IMG/VR virus record: IMGVR_UViG_3300046559_000883
Location: 1 to 58,523 of that record
Length of the DNA stretch: 58,523 nucleotides
Source: a virus
Reading direction: 5' to 3' (one strand)
In this document: positions 32,158 to 40,119 of the stretch, piece by piece
How positions within the stretch are numbered: position 1 is the stretch's first letter
How the letters are laid out: each line of letters starts with the position of its first letter
Translations under genes and position numbers: made by a program
Notes under the pieces: generated by a model
What the model was told of the DNA's origin: nothing
Seen by the model: the letters and a program-made list of their open reading frames with translations, nothing else
Databases searched by the model: none

Positions 32158-33220
32158 GCGTAGCGCCTCTGCGTTCTAGATGTCGCCACGTGTTGCCACG
32201 CCGAATGTTCTTGATGCAGGTGAAGCCGACGCCATACCGACGCGCCAGGTCGGTGATCCGTTCGGCCGAACCGATGATCTCAATGACTTGAGCCTCCGTC
32301 AGCTTGGTGTTGGCATTCCGGACGCCAGCATTTAGTCCGGACAGTCGTCCTTTGCGTTGAGCATCCTTTAGGTTATCGGTATTCGTACCCCAGAAGAGGT
32401 GGGCTGGGTTGACGCAGGATGGGTTGTCGCAACGGTGGCATGCCTGCCGCTCCGGCGGTGGCCTTTCACCGGTTGCGATCGCTAAAGACACGCGATGGGC
32501 GAGCGCCATCCGGCCATCAATGCGGAACTTCCCGTATCCAGAGTGCTCCTTGAAACCAGTCCAGATCCAGCAATGGCCCAATTCTGAACAGTGCTCCGGT
32601 ACTGCACCATCCTTGTTGACCTTCAACCAAAAGCGATCGATTGCCACACGATCGGTGCGTAGGTCGGTAAGTGTCACGGGCTTGGGCGCAAGCGTCGGAG
32701 TCCACCGTCGGCCATTCGCGAGACCTTCAGCGACCATCTTCCGGGCCTGATCGTGGTTCAGCGTCGCGACGACATCAGCGCACCACATAGGTGCGTAGAC
32801 GTGTTTCGGGCAAATCGGTGTCTTATCTTCACGACGACGAGATGGGCGATCCTGCGAACCACCGCGCGTCGTGTAGACATGAACCCATCCAGCCGCTCGA
32901 AGGCTCACACCAAGCTCCGTTTCGAGGATCGAGGTGAAGATCGAGCGAAAGCCAAGTTCACGCGCGACGCGAGACGCTTTCGAGTACAGGAACGAGCAGA
33001 CGTTGGGCGTACCAGTCGTGCACAGGCGCGACACCTCGACATGTGCGTACTGGTCGATCAGCCGCGCGCGCGGCCTGCCGACGGTGCAGACACCAGCGAG
33101 TGCGCCACCGGTTTCACAGCCGAACGCGAAGCGGTAGCCGGTCAGCGTTTTGTTGTGCCGATGGTGCCGCAGGAATGCGCGCGCCTGATCGCGGGTGAGG
33201 GGACAGGCAACAAGACTCAC
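32150..33220 (-). CDS. XF1762-like domain fused to HNH endonuclease and HTH
   Basis: 356 aa from GTG at 33220. Residues 1-150 match XF1762-type proteins (A-F-L-R-H-H-R-H-N-K, G-R-P-R-A-R, E-V-S-R-L-C-T-T-G-T-P-N, G-V-S-L-R-A-A-G-W). Residues 190-300 are a phage HNH nuclease: F-W-L-K-V, C-W-I-W-T-G, R-I-D-G-R-M-A-L-A-H-R-V-S, C-H-R-C-D-N-P-S-C-V-N-P-A-H-L-F. Residues 305-350 are a helix-turn-helix (T-K-L-T-E-A-Q-V, I-T-D-L-A-R-R-Y-G-V). XF1762 proteins are often stand-alone, so this looks like a homing-type nuclease joined to a host gene. Confidence 0.78.
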   Translation of the reverse strand: MSLVACPLTRDQARAFLRHHRHNKTLTGYRFAFGCETGGALAGVCTVGRPRARLIDQYAHVEVSRLCTTGTPNVCSFLYSKASRVARELGFRSIFTSILETELGVSLRAAGWVHVYTTRGGSQDRPSRRREDKTPICPKHVYAPMWCADVVATLNHDQARKMVAEGLANGRRWTPTLAPKPVTLTDLRTDRVAIDRFWLKVNKDGAVPEHCSELGHCWIWTGFKEHSGYGKFRIDGRMALAHRVSLAIATGERPPPERQACHRCDNPSCVNPAHLFWGTNTDNLKDAQRKGRLSGLNAGVRNANTKLTEAQVIEIIGSAERITDLARRYGVGFTCIKNIRRGNTWRHLERRGATHE

Positions 33221-33765
33221 GTTCCACCTCCCCGTTCCCGCTCAGCCCAAGCCGCCGCGACCGCCTCGCCGTCCTCGGGGGAGAGCCCGAGGAGAGCCGC
33301 GCGGGCGCGGCTCAGGCCGAGCGCGTCGACGAACCCGGCGCCGTGCTGGTAGGTGCCTTGGTAGTGGCCCGCGTCGGCGAACCACTCGAGGGCCGCGCGG
33401 AGGCGGGCGAGCTCGACACAAGAGCAGGGCCATGGGCAGTCGCAAGCGCTCGTGGCAACGAACCCAGCTCGCAGCGTCCCATCAGGGTTGTGCACGCCGG
33501 CACGCACAGATATCGCCACAATCTCTTCGGGCGTCATCTTCGCGAGCGCGCGTTTCAGCGCAGCGTGTGGACCCGCATTGTCGTGTGGCGGAACAGGGTC
33601 GGCCTCGGCCAAGAGCCGCCGGCAGTCCTCGCAGCTCACCTCGGCTTCGTTCCGTGTCATGCGCAGGCGCGACTTCCGCCAGAAGCCGCAGATCGGCGTG
33701 TCGGCGCCGACGTCGAGGATCCCCAGGTGGAACGGCCCCGAGAAGTGGACGGCGGCGAGGCTCAC
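33217..33765 (-). CDS. Unknown protein, Cys-rich
   Basis: 182 aa from GTG at 33765. C-E-D-C-R-R-L-L-A-E near residue 60 and C-D-C-P-W-P-C-S-C near residue 118. The C-terminus is helical (L-E-W-F-A-D-A-G-H-Y). Similar in layout to other small proteins here. Not recognised. Confidence 0.58.
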   Translation of the reverse strand: MSLAAVHFSGPFHLGILDVGADTPICGFWRKSRLRMTRNEAEVSCEDCRRLLAEADPVPPHDNAGPHAALKRALAKMTPEEIVAISVRAGVHNPDGTLRAGFVATSACDCPWPCSCVELARLRAALEWFADAGHYQGTYQHGAGFVDALGLSRARAALLGLSPEDGEAVAAAWAERERGGGT

Positions 33766-33896
33766 GTCGACCTCCGGCTCAGCCCCAGCACGACGAGCGC
33801 GGCGGCCGAGAGCAGGAGCGCGGCACCCGCGAGGGCGGCGCCTTGAAGGACGTAGCCGACGGCGAGGAAGCTCCAAGAGGAAGGGCGGCGGGTCAC
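33762..33896 (-). CDS. Small membrane protein
   Basis: 44 aa from GTG at 33896. One or two hydrophobic stretches (W-S-F-L-A-V-G-Y-V-L, A-L-A-G-A-A-L-L-L-S-A-A-A-L-V-V-L-G-L). Overlaps both neighbours by four bases. Unknown. Confidence 0.6.
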   Translation of the reverse strand: MTRRPSSWSFLAVGYVLQGAALAGAALLLSAAALVVLGLSRRST

Positions 33897-34369
33897 GGGG
33901 CACCGCCTTTCTCGACCGGCACAAGCCCGCGCCTCTGAAGCGCCTCGCGCCACGGCGTGAAGACCCCGGTGTCGCGGTCGCGAAAGCCCCAGGACTGCGC
34001 CTTCGGTCCGGTGGAGAAGAGCGTCCAGCAACCGCGTTCCGGCTCGATGAGGTCGACGCGATGGAACGTGTCTGGCTCCAGGATGTTCGTTTCACCCGGC
34101 AGGAACTTGTGGCGCGCGATCGACCCGTCGCTCCTGAGCCGCTCCTCCCAATATCCGCCTGCCAGGACGAAGCTCCGGCCGGGCCACGGGTGATTGTGCA
34201 GATCGCGGTCGGCGTCGCCGCGGTGGAAGAAGTGCAGGTAGATGTGCCCGCCGTCGGGCGACTCGCGGAGCGTGAACCTGGAGATATAGGGCCCGAGCTC
34301 TCCGTGAATCACGCGGCACGGCAGACCGACGGAAAGAGCCTCAGCGAAGCGGAAGGCGGCGGCGCTCAC
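33893..34369 (-). CDS. Cupin-like protein
   Basis: 158 aa from GTG at 34369. The central motif D-L-H-N-H-P-W-P-G-R-S-F-V-L-A-G-G-Y-W-E-E followed by H-R-V-D-L is a cupin metal-binding pattern (two His, Glu, later His). Phage cupins with L-H-D/N-H-P-W appear as unknown small-molecule or cell-wall-modifying enzymes. Metal-binding is inferred; substrate is unknown. Confidence 0.68.
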   Translation of the reverse strand: MSAAAFRFAEALSVGLPCRVIHGELGPYISRFTLRESPDGGHIYLHFFHRGDADRDLHNHPWPGRSFVLAGGYWEERLRSDGSIARHKFLPGETNILEPDTFHRVDLIEPERGCWTLFSTGPKAQSWGFRDRDTGVFTPWREALQRRGLVPVEKGGAP

Positions 34370-34695
34370 GCGGCACCTGGCTTCCCGTCGACAACGACCT
34401 CGGTCTCGTCGGGGCAATCGACCTCGACGCAGAGCGAGTAGCCGACGTCCGAGAGCTCAACCGTGATGGTCCCCGGCAATGGGTCGTCGTCCTCGAAGTC
34501 AGGTCCGAAGCGGAGGGTCGTCTCCCAGCCGTGCTTGGTGTGCTGGTTGACGACGACGATGCCCTTGCGTCCACCGATCGCGACCTCGACCGGACGCTCC
34601 CAGCAATCGACCTCCTCGGAGCGCGGGCGGTGCCCAACGGCCAGTCCTTCGACCTCCACGAGGTCGTCGCTCGCGCCGTAGATGCGGAGCTTCAC
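34366..34695 (-). CDS. Unknown beta-rich protein
   Basis: 109 aa from GTG at 34695. Acidic, all-beta look: L-R-I-Y-G-A-S-D-D-L-V-E-V-E-G, I-T-V-E-L-S-D-V-G-Y-S-L-C-V-E-V. No family recognised. Overlaps both neighbours by four bases. Confidence 0.6.
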   Translation of the reverse strand: MKLRIYGASDDLVEVEGLAVGHRPRSEEVDCWERPVEVAIGGRKGIVVVNQHTKHGWETTLRFGPDFEDDDPLPGTITVELSDVGYSLCVEVDCPDETEVVVDGKPGAA

Positions 34696-35201
34696 GACGC
34701 CCTCCCGGTCAGGCGGGCGTGAGCGGCGCGGCGAAGAATCGCCTCGGGCGCGAGCCCGCGCTTCAGACGGCGGGCGATGACGCTGTGGTGCAACCCCGTG
34801 CGGCGCGCCCACTCTCGGATCGGAAGCGTCTCACCCTCGAACGTGATCGCGACCGTCTTGCGGGTGTTCGCTTGCTGCTCGTGCCGCGTTGCCCACCCGC
34901 AGTTGTTGGCGGAGTAGGGCCCGTCGTTGTCCCGACGGTCGAGCGTAAGGCCCGGCGCGTATCCGGGCAGCACGTCGACCAGGAAGTTTGCGAAGACGAG
35001 CCAGGGCTCGTCGACAGCGATGCCTCGGCCGCCATACCGCGCGAAGGCAGGGTCGCTCGGCGAAGTGCAGCGGGCGACCATCTTCCGCCAAACGAAGTAG
35101 AGACGACGGCGAATCGGAGGCGGGATGGTGCCAATTCCTCGAGCATGTTCAGGCATGCCGAAGTGTGGTTCCGAATAAGACGGATGCAACGCTTTTCTCA
35201 T
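34692..35201 (-). CDS. Probable homing-type HNH/His-Me nuclease with HTH
   Basis: 169 aa, ATG at 35201 overlapping the integrase stop. Pattern Y-F-V-W-R-K-M-V-A-R-C, F-A-R-Y-G-G-R-G-I-A-V, F-A-N-F-L-V-D-V-L-P-G-Y, L-D-R-R-D-N-D-G-P-Y-S-A-N-N-C-G-W-A-T is the phage family of small HNH-like nucleases often called homing endonucleases. A helix-turn-helix (I-R-E-W-A-R-R-T-G-L-H-H-S-V-I) ends it. Lies just after the integrase gene. Confidence 0.76.
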   Translation of the reverse strand: MRKALHPSYSEPHFGMPEHARGIGTIPPPIRRRLYFVWRKMVARCTSPSDPAFARYGGRGIAVDEPWLVFANFLVDVLPGYAPGLTLDRRDNDGPYSANNCGWATRHEQQANTRKTVAITFEGETLPIREWARRTGLHHSVIARRLKRGLAPEAILRRAAHARLTGRAS

Positions 35202-36664
35202 CCTTTCTTCCACTTAAGCGAGAGCTTGCCGGCGCCGTCGATCGTTGCCTTCGAGAGGTGCATGCGGAGCACCTCGCGCTTCTCCTCGACCGTCATGCCG
35301 CCCCAGCTCTTCGCGATGGCGCGCAGGGCCCTGAGATGCTCGGGGCCGAAGGCGTGCGACGCGTCGGCCTGCGCTTGCTCGTGCACTGCGCGCTCGCGTT
35401 CCAACCGGTCGAGCCGCTGGCCGATGTCCTCGAGCTTCTCCTTCGCCTCGTTCCTGGCGATGACGCCTTCGGCGATGGCGTCGACCACGTTCTTCTGGAG
35501 CCGCACGAGCCGCGTCTTCCTCGCCTCGAACGTGAGGGCCATGTCGGACTTCGGGGCCCCCTTCGTCGGTGATGCGAGAAGGTGAATTAGTCGGTTGAGG
35601 TGCTCGACAGCGAGCTCCGATGCGCGCTCGTCGATCTCGCGATAGCGCGCGATGGGTCCCGTGCACTTCGGCGTCCTCTCGCGGCGGCTCTCCGTGCGGT
35701 TGCGGCAGAGATACCAGCCGCCGTGCTTCACGCTCGCCTTGGGACCCGGGTCGTGGGCGGCGAGGGTCGCGCCGCAGACGCCGCAGCGGACGATGCCGCG
35801 CAGGAGAAAGTTCACGTTGCGGGCCGTCGCGCTGTTCGGCCGACCGGACATCTTGCGACGCTCAAGGGCGAGCTGGGCACGACGCCAGGTGGACGGGTCG
35901 ACGAGCGGCGGCCAGCGCTTGATCCACTGCTCGCCCGGCTTCGCCGGCTCGTTCTTCGAGGCGCGCGGCCGCATCTCGCCGAGCATCGTGCGGCTGCGGA
36001 TCTTGCGAGCGATGGCCGCGTGGTCAAGACCGCCGACGCCGGGGAACTTCTCCCGCAGCGCGTCCGAGATTTCGCGCAGCGACTCGCCCGCCACGCACCG
36101 TGCGAACATCTCGTGCACGATGTGCTCGCGCTCGGGATCCTTCACCAGCGACCGCGCCTTGCGGTCCGCCTTGTACCCGAACGGCACGTCGCCCTCGACG
36201 AAGTTACCCATGGCGCGGAGCCTCCGTCGGTTGCCGACCGTGCGCTCCTTGATGCGCGCGTGCTCGAGCTCGGCCGTACTCGCCATGATCGACGCCGCCC
36301 ACTTGCCCTCGGGCGTGGACGGGTCGAAGCGCTCGCCAATCGAAAAGAAGCGCGCCCCCGCTGCGAGGATGCGTTCCGTCGATTGGAGATAGAAGAGCGT
36401 GTGCCGTGACCATCGATCCTGTTTCGTGCAGAGCACCAAGTCTCCCTCGCGGACATCGCGAAGGAGGCGCGCCATCTCTAGGCGCTTTTCAAGTTTCTCC
36501 GCGCCGCCTCCCTCGACTTCGACGTAGACGATCGGCGCGGGGTAGCCGTTGGCCGAGCAGAAGCGGGCGAACTCCTCTTGCTGCGCGTCGAGGCTCGTGC
36601 CTCGCTCTTCCTGGGCGTTGGAGCTGACGCGGGCGTAGGCGAGGACTCGGGTGGGCTTTTGCAT
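35198..36664 (-). CDS. Large serine integrase
   Basis: 488 aa, ATG at 36664. Catalytic domain: V-L-A-Y-A-R-V-S-S with Ser14 as nucleophile, then C-T-K-Q-D-R-W-S-R and E-R-T-V-G-N-R-R-R-L. A recombinase domain follows (about 150-280, with V-P-F-G-Y-K-A-D). A zinc ribbon at about 285-335 has I-V-R-C-G-V-C-G and a later C-T-G-P. A coiled-coil motif at about 370-430 has L-V-R-L-Q-K-N-V-V-D. It integrates and (with a directionality factor) excises the phage at attP/attB. The gene is tightly embedded in the operon, so attP must lie in or near coding sequence. Confidence 0.9.
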   Translation of the reverse strand: MQKPTRVLAYARVSSNAQEERGTSLDAQQEEFARFCSANGYPAPIVYVEVEGGGAEKLEKRLEMARLLRDVREGDLVLCTKQDRWSRHTLFYLQSTERILAAGARFFSIGERFDPSTPEGKWAASIMASTAELEHARIKERTVGNRRRLRAMGNFVEGDVPFGYKADRKARSLVKDPEREHIVHEMFARCVAGESLREISDALREKFPGVGGLDHAAIARKIRSRTMLGEMRPRASKNEPAKPGEQWIKRWPPLVDPSTWRRAQLALERRKMSGRPNSATARNVNFLLRGIVRCGVCGATLAAHDPGPKASVKHGGWYLCRNRTESRRERTPKCTGPIARYREIDERASELAVEHLNRLIHLLASPTKGAPKSDMALTFEARKTRLVRLQKNVVDAIAEGVIARNEAKEKLEDIGQRLDRLERERAVHEQAQADASHAFGPEHLRALRAIAKSWGGMTVEEKREVLRMHLSKATIDGAGKLSLKWKKG

Positions 36665-36789
36665 GCGTGGTACCTGTTGTACCCACGCAACAGCAGCTCC
36701 CGCGTGCGATCAATGTCCTCGGGCGTGAGGCGATCGTCGTCCATGTCCGTCTGTTCCTCGGCGCAAACGTTCGGGATTGACTTGCTCAT
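36478..36789 (-). CDS. Short gene overlapping the integrase start
   Basis: 103 aa, ATG at 36789 overlapping the previous stop. Residues 1-42 look real: M-D-D-D-R-L-T-P-E-D-I-D-R-T-R-E-L-L. The remaining about 60 codons run inside the integrase gene in another frame and look like a shadow. Either the protein is really this long, or the first part is a leader that couples or frameshifts into the integrase. Low certainty about the end. Confidence 0.42.
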   Translation of the reverse strand: MSKSIPNVCAEEQTDMDDDRLTPEDIDRTRELLLRGYNRYHACKSPPESSPTPASAPTPRKSEARASTRSKRSSPASARPTATPRRSSTSKSREAARRNLKSA

Positions 36790-37127
36790 TTCTCGCACCC
36801 CCACCGCTCGACCTCGACCTTCGGCACCGACGTCGCCACAACCCGCAGCACGTGCCCGGCCCTGCCCTTCGCGCGCAGGCACACGTCGCACACGCTGATC
36901 TGGAGCTCGCCGCCCTGCGGCCGGTCGAACGCCGTCGAGCCAAAATGGCCGGCCGTGTGGAAGCACAGCCCCTCGATCGGCTGGTTCGTGCCGCGGTTGT
37001 GCACGTTCACGAGCTGCTTGCCGCAGACGATGCAGGGCAGCGCCAGGGGCTCGCCCGGAGCCGGCTCGTCGTCGGGGCACACGCACACGGGCTCGTGGCA
37101 GCGGCCGCAGGCCTCGAAGTGGTTCAT
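36786..37127 (-). CDS. Zinc-finger protein
   Basis: 113 aa, ATG at 37127. C-G-R-C-H-E-P-V-C-V-C, C-I-V-C-G-K-Q and C-D-V-C-L-R-A form a three-knuckle Cys arrangement. Includes H-N-R-G-T-N-Q-P-I-E-G-L-C-F-H. Probably zinc-stabilised. Unknown function; just upstream of the integrase. Confidence 0.62.
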   Translation of the reverse strand: MNHFEACGRCHEPVCVCPDDEPAPGEPLALPCIVCGKQLVNVHNRGTNQPIEGLCFHTAGHFGSTAFDRPQGGELQISVCDVCLRAKGRAGHVLRVVATSVPKVEVERWGCEK

Positions 37128-37129
37128 CT

Positions 37130-37456
37130 TCACTTCGCGCCCCCCGTCCCGCCCGGGCAGACGCACACCACCGGTCGCGAGAACCCGCGCTGCGGCATGC
37201 ACGTCAGCCATCCGGGCAAGAGGTTCGCCTTGCACTCCTTCGGCATGATATCTTTCGGCAAGATGCGACAAATCGGATGCGTGTTGGCGAGCACCACGTC
37301 GCCGCAGTCTGGGCAGCGCAGTTCGATGTGCAGCACGTTCCCGACCCAGCGCGACTCGCAGAGACGTGGCGCCATGCCGAGCGCATGTCGGAGCCGGTGA
37401 GCAAGACCGGAGCGCTTCCGCTCCTCGCGCTCTGCGGGGTGGCGGTACGCGTTCAC
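37130..37456 (-). CDS. Cys-rich unknown protein
   Basis: 108 aa. Basic N-terminus, C-P-D-C-G-D-V-V near residue 50 and C-V-C-P near the end; A-N-T-H-P-I-C in between. Likely a zinc-binding small protein. Unknown. Confidence 0.6.
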   Translation of the reverse strand: MNAYRHPAEREERKRSGLAHRLRHALGMAPRLCESRWVGNVLHIELRCPDCGDVVLANTHPICRILPKDIMPKECKANLLPGWLTCMPQRGFSRPVVCVCPGGTGGAK

Positions 37457-37632
37457 GGCAACCCCCTGAGGTCGAGGCGTTGGGAGAGCACGTCGCTCCG
37501 AGCGGACATGTGATCCATTCGCTCCGACATTGCCCGAATCTGTTTCGCCAACTCGTCAGCGCGTCGACTCAGTAGGTACAAGTGAAGGTCGGTGAGTAAA
37601 AGCCACACCACGAGCCCGATTGATAGGATCAC
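37453..37632 (-). CDS. Membrane-anchored coiled-coil protein
   Basis: 59 aa from GTG at 37632 (GTGA overlap). Transmembrane helix at residues 2-22 (V-I-L-S-I-G-L-V-V-W-L-L-L), then a short coiled coil (A-D-E-L-A-K-Q-I-R-A-M-S-E-R). Spanin-like in layout but not in position. Unknown. Confidence 0.6.
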   Translation of the reverse strand: MILSIGLVVWLLLTDLHLYLLSRRADELAKQIRAMSERMDHMSARSDVLSQRLDLRGLP

Positions 37633-37808
37633 GACCACCTCCACAAGACCTTGACGTGGTGCCACCCGACACGCAGCCCGCCGGTGCGCTGCGACCACAG
37701 GAGCCCGCCAGTACGGGTGTCGTGGTACTGGAGCACGACGGGGCCGATCGACAGATTCCAGCCGGAGGCGAGTCCGCCGAGGCGCGGAATGCTTTGGAAT
37801 CGGATCAC
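37629..37808 (-). CDS. Unknown beta-like small protein
   Basis: 59 aa from GTG at 37808, TGA overlapping the next GTG. Shows repeat-like strands L-G-G-L-A-S-G-W-N-L, T-G-G-L-L-W-S-Q-R, T-G-G-L-R-V-G-W. The G-L-x-x-G-W beta pattern is unusual for a small phage gene. Unknown. Confidence 0.58.
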   Translation of the reverse strand: MIRFQSIPRLGGLASGWNLSIGPVVLQYHDTRTGGLLWSQRTGGLRVGWHHVKVLWRWS

Positions 37809-38092
37809 GACACCACCTTCGCGCCTACGTGCAGCATCACATAGTCCGGAAACCCACTCACGATAGACGTGCGCGCGGCTCGGCCCACGCGTTTGCAGAC
37901 CGAGATTAGCCGGCTCGCGTTCGTCTCTCGGATCTGAATCGACAGTTCAGCCGGTCGCCCGAGAATCTGATCGCGCACCATGGCCCATTCTACCCCCATG
38001 GCGAAGGCAACCTTCGGGTCGATCCCCTCAAGCTCACCGTCATCAATCCCGAAGGGGTCCACCGGTTCGTACTTGATATAAGCGCCGCTCAC
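37805..38092 (-). CDS. Unknown protein
   Basis: 95 aa from GTG at 38092. Acidic start (K-Y-E-P-V-D-P-F-G-I-D-D-G-E-L), central F-A-M-G-V-E-W-A-M-V-R, C-terminal V-S-G-F-P-D-Y-V-M-L-H-V-G-A. No family recognised. Confidence 0.58.
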   Translation of the reverse strand: MSGAYIKYEPVDPFGIDDGELEGIDPKVAFAMGVEWAMVRDQILGRPAELSIQIRETNASRLISVCKRVGRAARTSIVSGFPDYVMLHVGAKVVS

Positions 38093-38370
38093 TCCGCACC
38101 TCCCGTCCCGTCCAGCATCCCCGCGTCGACCGCCATGAGCGCGATCTCTACCGGCGGCCGCGCCCCGCAGGTGCACTCCCCCTGAATGCCCACCCGGTGC
38201 TGCCCGTAGTTCGGGCACCAGCCCGCCCACAGCGCCTCTCGAGCGCGCTGCACGGCCTCCGCCTTCCGGCGCTGGACGACGCACGTCGTGCACGGCGAGG
38301 CCCCGCAGTCGGCCAGGCAGGTCGAGCAGGTGAGCCAGTCCTGGTCGTGGGCGCAGCGGATGCCGCTCAT
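38089..38370 (-). CDS. Cys-rich zinc protein
   Basis: 93 aa. C-A-H-D-Q-D-W-L-T-C-S-T-C-L-A-D-C and C-T-T-C-V-V near the N-terminus, then C-P-N-Y-G-Q-H and C-T-C-G. Rich zinc-binding potential. Unknown. Confidence 0.62.
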   Translation of the reverse strand: MSGIRCAHDQDWLTCSTCLADCGASPCTTCVVQRRKAEAVQRAREALWAGWCPNYGQHRVGIQGECTCGARPPVEIALMAVDAGMLDGTGGAE

Positions 38371-38603
38371 GCGCGCCCCACGGCGGGAGCCTGGACGATC
38401 TCGGCCTTCCCCTCGTCGAGCACCTTGTCCACGTCTCGGTTTGGATCGTAACTAGGGCATGTAGGAGCAAGGCAGTTGTTCCAGTCCACGGCTTCGGGGA
38501 AGGCGGCGGGGCACACCGTGAATTCACTCCCGCAGGCATCGCAGCGATGCTGCGAAACACGGGTGCCGTACTCGTTTGTCGTGTAACCGAGATGCATGTT
38601 CAC
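38367..38603 (-). CDS. Small zinc-ribbon protein
   Basis: 78 aa from GTG at 38603 (ATG at 38597 possible). H-R-C-D-A-C-G-S-E-F-T-V-C-P and later C-L-A-P-T-C form two Cys pairs. Unknown; overlaps neighbours by four bases. Confidence 0.6.
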   Translation of the reverse strand: MNMHLGYTTNEYGTRVSQHRCDACGSEFTVCPAAFPEAVDWNNCLAPTCPSYDPNRDVDKVLDEGKAEIVQAPAVGRA

Positions 38604-39031
38604 GTGTCTTCCGAGGCCGCCCGCGCGGCCTCTCGTTGCCGAACAACAGCCGCCACGCCTTCCAAGAAGAACCCCATCGCGCAGCGCGGGTGCTCCGGCG
38701 CCGGGTAGTCTCGATTGGCTTCGGTCTGCGACTGGATCTGGAAGTCGACGGGCAGCGCGCTCGCCTGCGACAGGTACAACGCGATCGACGAGCACGTGAG
38801 CGACCACCGCGCGTGAAGCCACCCGTTGCTTCCGATGCCCGGGAACATGCCCGCGAAGTCGTCGTCGGAGACGATGAGCCGCAGGTCCACGTCCCGGAAG
38901 TCGCGTCGCGCGAGCGCGGAGCCGACGAGGTAGACACCGAAGGCCTCGGGGAAGGCCTCCACAACCATTCGGCACGCCTGGTTCAGAAGGAAGAAGCCGG
39001 GAGCGCCGATGTAGTTCGCGCGCTTGTTCAC
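38600..39031 (-). CDS. Minimal nucleotidyltransferase (MNT-like)
   Basis: 143 aa from GTG at 39031. The motif V-Y-L-V-G-S-A-L-A-R-R-D-F-R-D-V-D-L-R-L (about residues 29-48) is the nucleotidyltransferase G-S ... D-x-D core, followed by V-S-D-D-D-F-A. In this fold the Asp pair binds metal and nucleotide. Such small enzymes modify tRNA, RNA or proteins and occur in toxin-antitoxin and phage contexts; no HEPN partner is evident next to it. Substrate unknown. Confidence 0.68.
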   Translation of the reverse strand: MNKRANYIGAPGFFLLNQACRMVVEAFPEAFGVYLVGSALARRDFRDVDLRLIVSDDDFAGMFPGIGSNGWLHARWSLTCSSIALYLSQASALPVDFQIQSQTEANRDYPAPEHPRCAMGFFLEGVAAVVRQREAARAASEDT

Positions 39032-40119
39032 GTGCCCTCCAAGACCGCACGGGCGGCTTCGGCGTCGATCCCGGTGCCCCAGCACAGCGCGCACTTCTCG
39101 GTCCCATCGCCGGAACAGTTCTGGCACCGCATCCCCCGCACGCGCTCCCTCAGGGCCTCATGCGCGGCGTGACCGGCGGCGAGGGCCTGCTCCGCGGCAA
39201 GGGCTCGTGCGGCGTATTCGTCGACCGCCCTGCAATGGTCCTCGGAATTCGTGCGGATGGCGCGAATCTCTGCGACTAGCGTGTCAGTCTCCGCCGGCTC
39301 GTCGTTGTGTCCGTCAGCCTCGTAGACGCAGCCGATCGCCCGAGCAACGGTGAGCATGTCGGCCTTGAGGCCCACCACGCGGGCGCGGGCGGCGTCGTAC
39401 ATTTCCTGCCACGTGTCGGACGATACCTCCCAATCACGCCGCGCCTTGCGCAGCTCCGCCACCTGGGCGAAGGCGGCGTCGCGCTCCTCTTCGCGCCACT
39501 TCTCGCGTTGCATCGACGCTTCGACGCCACGGGTCAAAGCAGCCATCGCGTCGAGCGCGGCGTCGCGCTCGGTCGTCGTGCGGTTGTATTCCTCTTCCCA
39601 GTAATCACCCTCCTCATAAAGCCGTCGCACCGCCCGCACCGCCGGGTGGTCCGGCAGCGGGTCGGGCGACTCACCGCGGCACAGGGCCGAGATCGCGGCG
39701 AGGGCTTGCGCGCCGTCGATGAGCTCGCGAAGCCTATGCATGCGTTTCGAGGTCTCTTCGGGGCTGCTGGACACGGACAGAAGCGCGACGTTCCGTTCCT
39801 CGGTCGTAGCGATCAGCGTCCGTGTGAGCGTGGCGTTATCGCCCCGCAGGCGTTCGAGCTCGGCTCTCACACCCGTCGCGCAGACGCCGCACACGACCGC
39901 TCGTGATTCGTCGCCGTGCTGGCACTCGGCAGCTACGTCCAGACACACCACCGGGCCCCGATAGGCCTCCGCCCGCAGGCGTTCGAGTTCGTCCAGGAGG
40001 GCGGGCAGCGCGGTGCGCAGTCGCGCGTCCCACGTCCGCTGCACGTTGTCTGTCGCGGCAAGGTGCTCACGCACATCCAGGAGCGCGCGGAGCTGTTCGA
40101 TGTCGGTCACGTCGGTCAC
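39028..40119 (-). CDS. Long coiled-coil protein with C-terminal DnaJ-like zinc module
   Basis: 363 aa from GTG at 40119. Residues about 50-310 are coiled coil with breaks (C-L-D-V-A-A-E-C, C-G-V-C-A in one). The C-terminus has C-Q-N-C-S-G-D-G and C-A-L-C-W-G-T-G, a DnaJ-type module. Possible assembly or chaperone-like role. Not recognised. Confidence 0.6.
   Translation of the reverse strand: MTDVTDIEQLRALLDVREHLAATDNVQRTWDARLRTALPALLDELERLRAEAYRGPVVCLDVAAECQHGDESRAVVCGVCATGVRAELERLRGDNATLTRTLIATTEERNVALLSVSSSPEETSKRMHRLRELIDGAQALAAISALCRGESPDPLPDHPAVRAVRRLYEEGDYWEEEYNRTTTERDAALDAMAALTRGVEASMQREKWREEERDAAFAQVAELRKARRDWEVSSDTWQEMYDAARARVVGLKADMLTVARAIGCVYEADGHNDEPAETDTLVAEIRAIRTNSEDHCRAVDEYAARALAAEQALAAGHAAHEALRERVRGMRCQNCSGDGTEKCALCWGTGIDAEAARAVLEGT

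Noticed and set aside
35198-36664. Interpretation as an integrated prophage with the integrase at one end
   Set aside because: Integrase is central, late genes reach both edges, and no bacterial flanking genes are seen.
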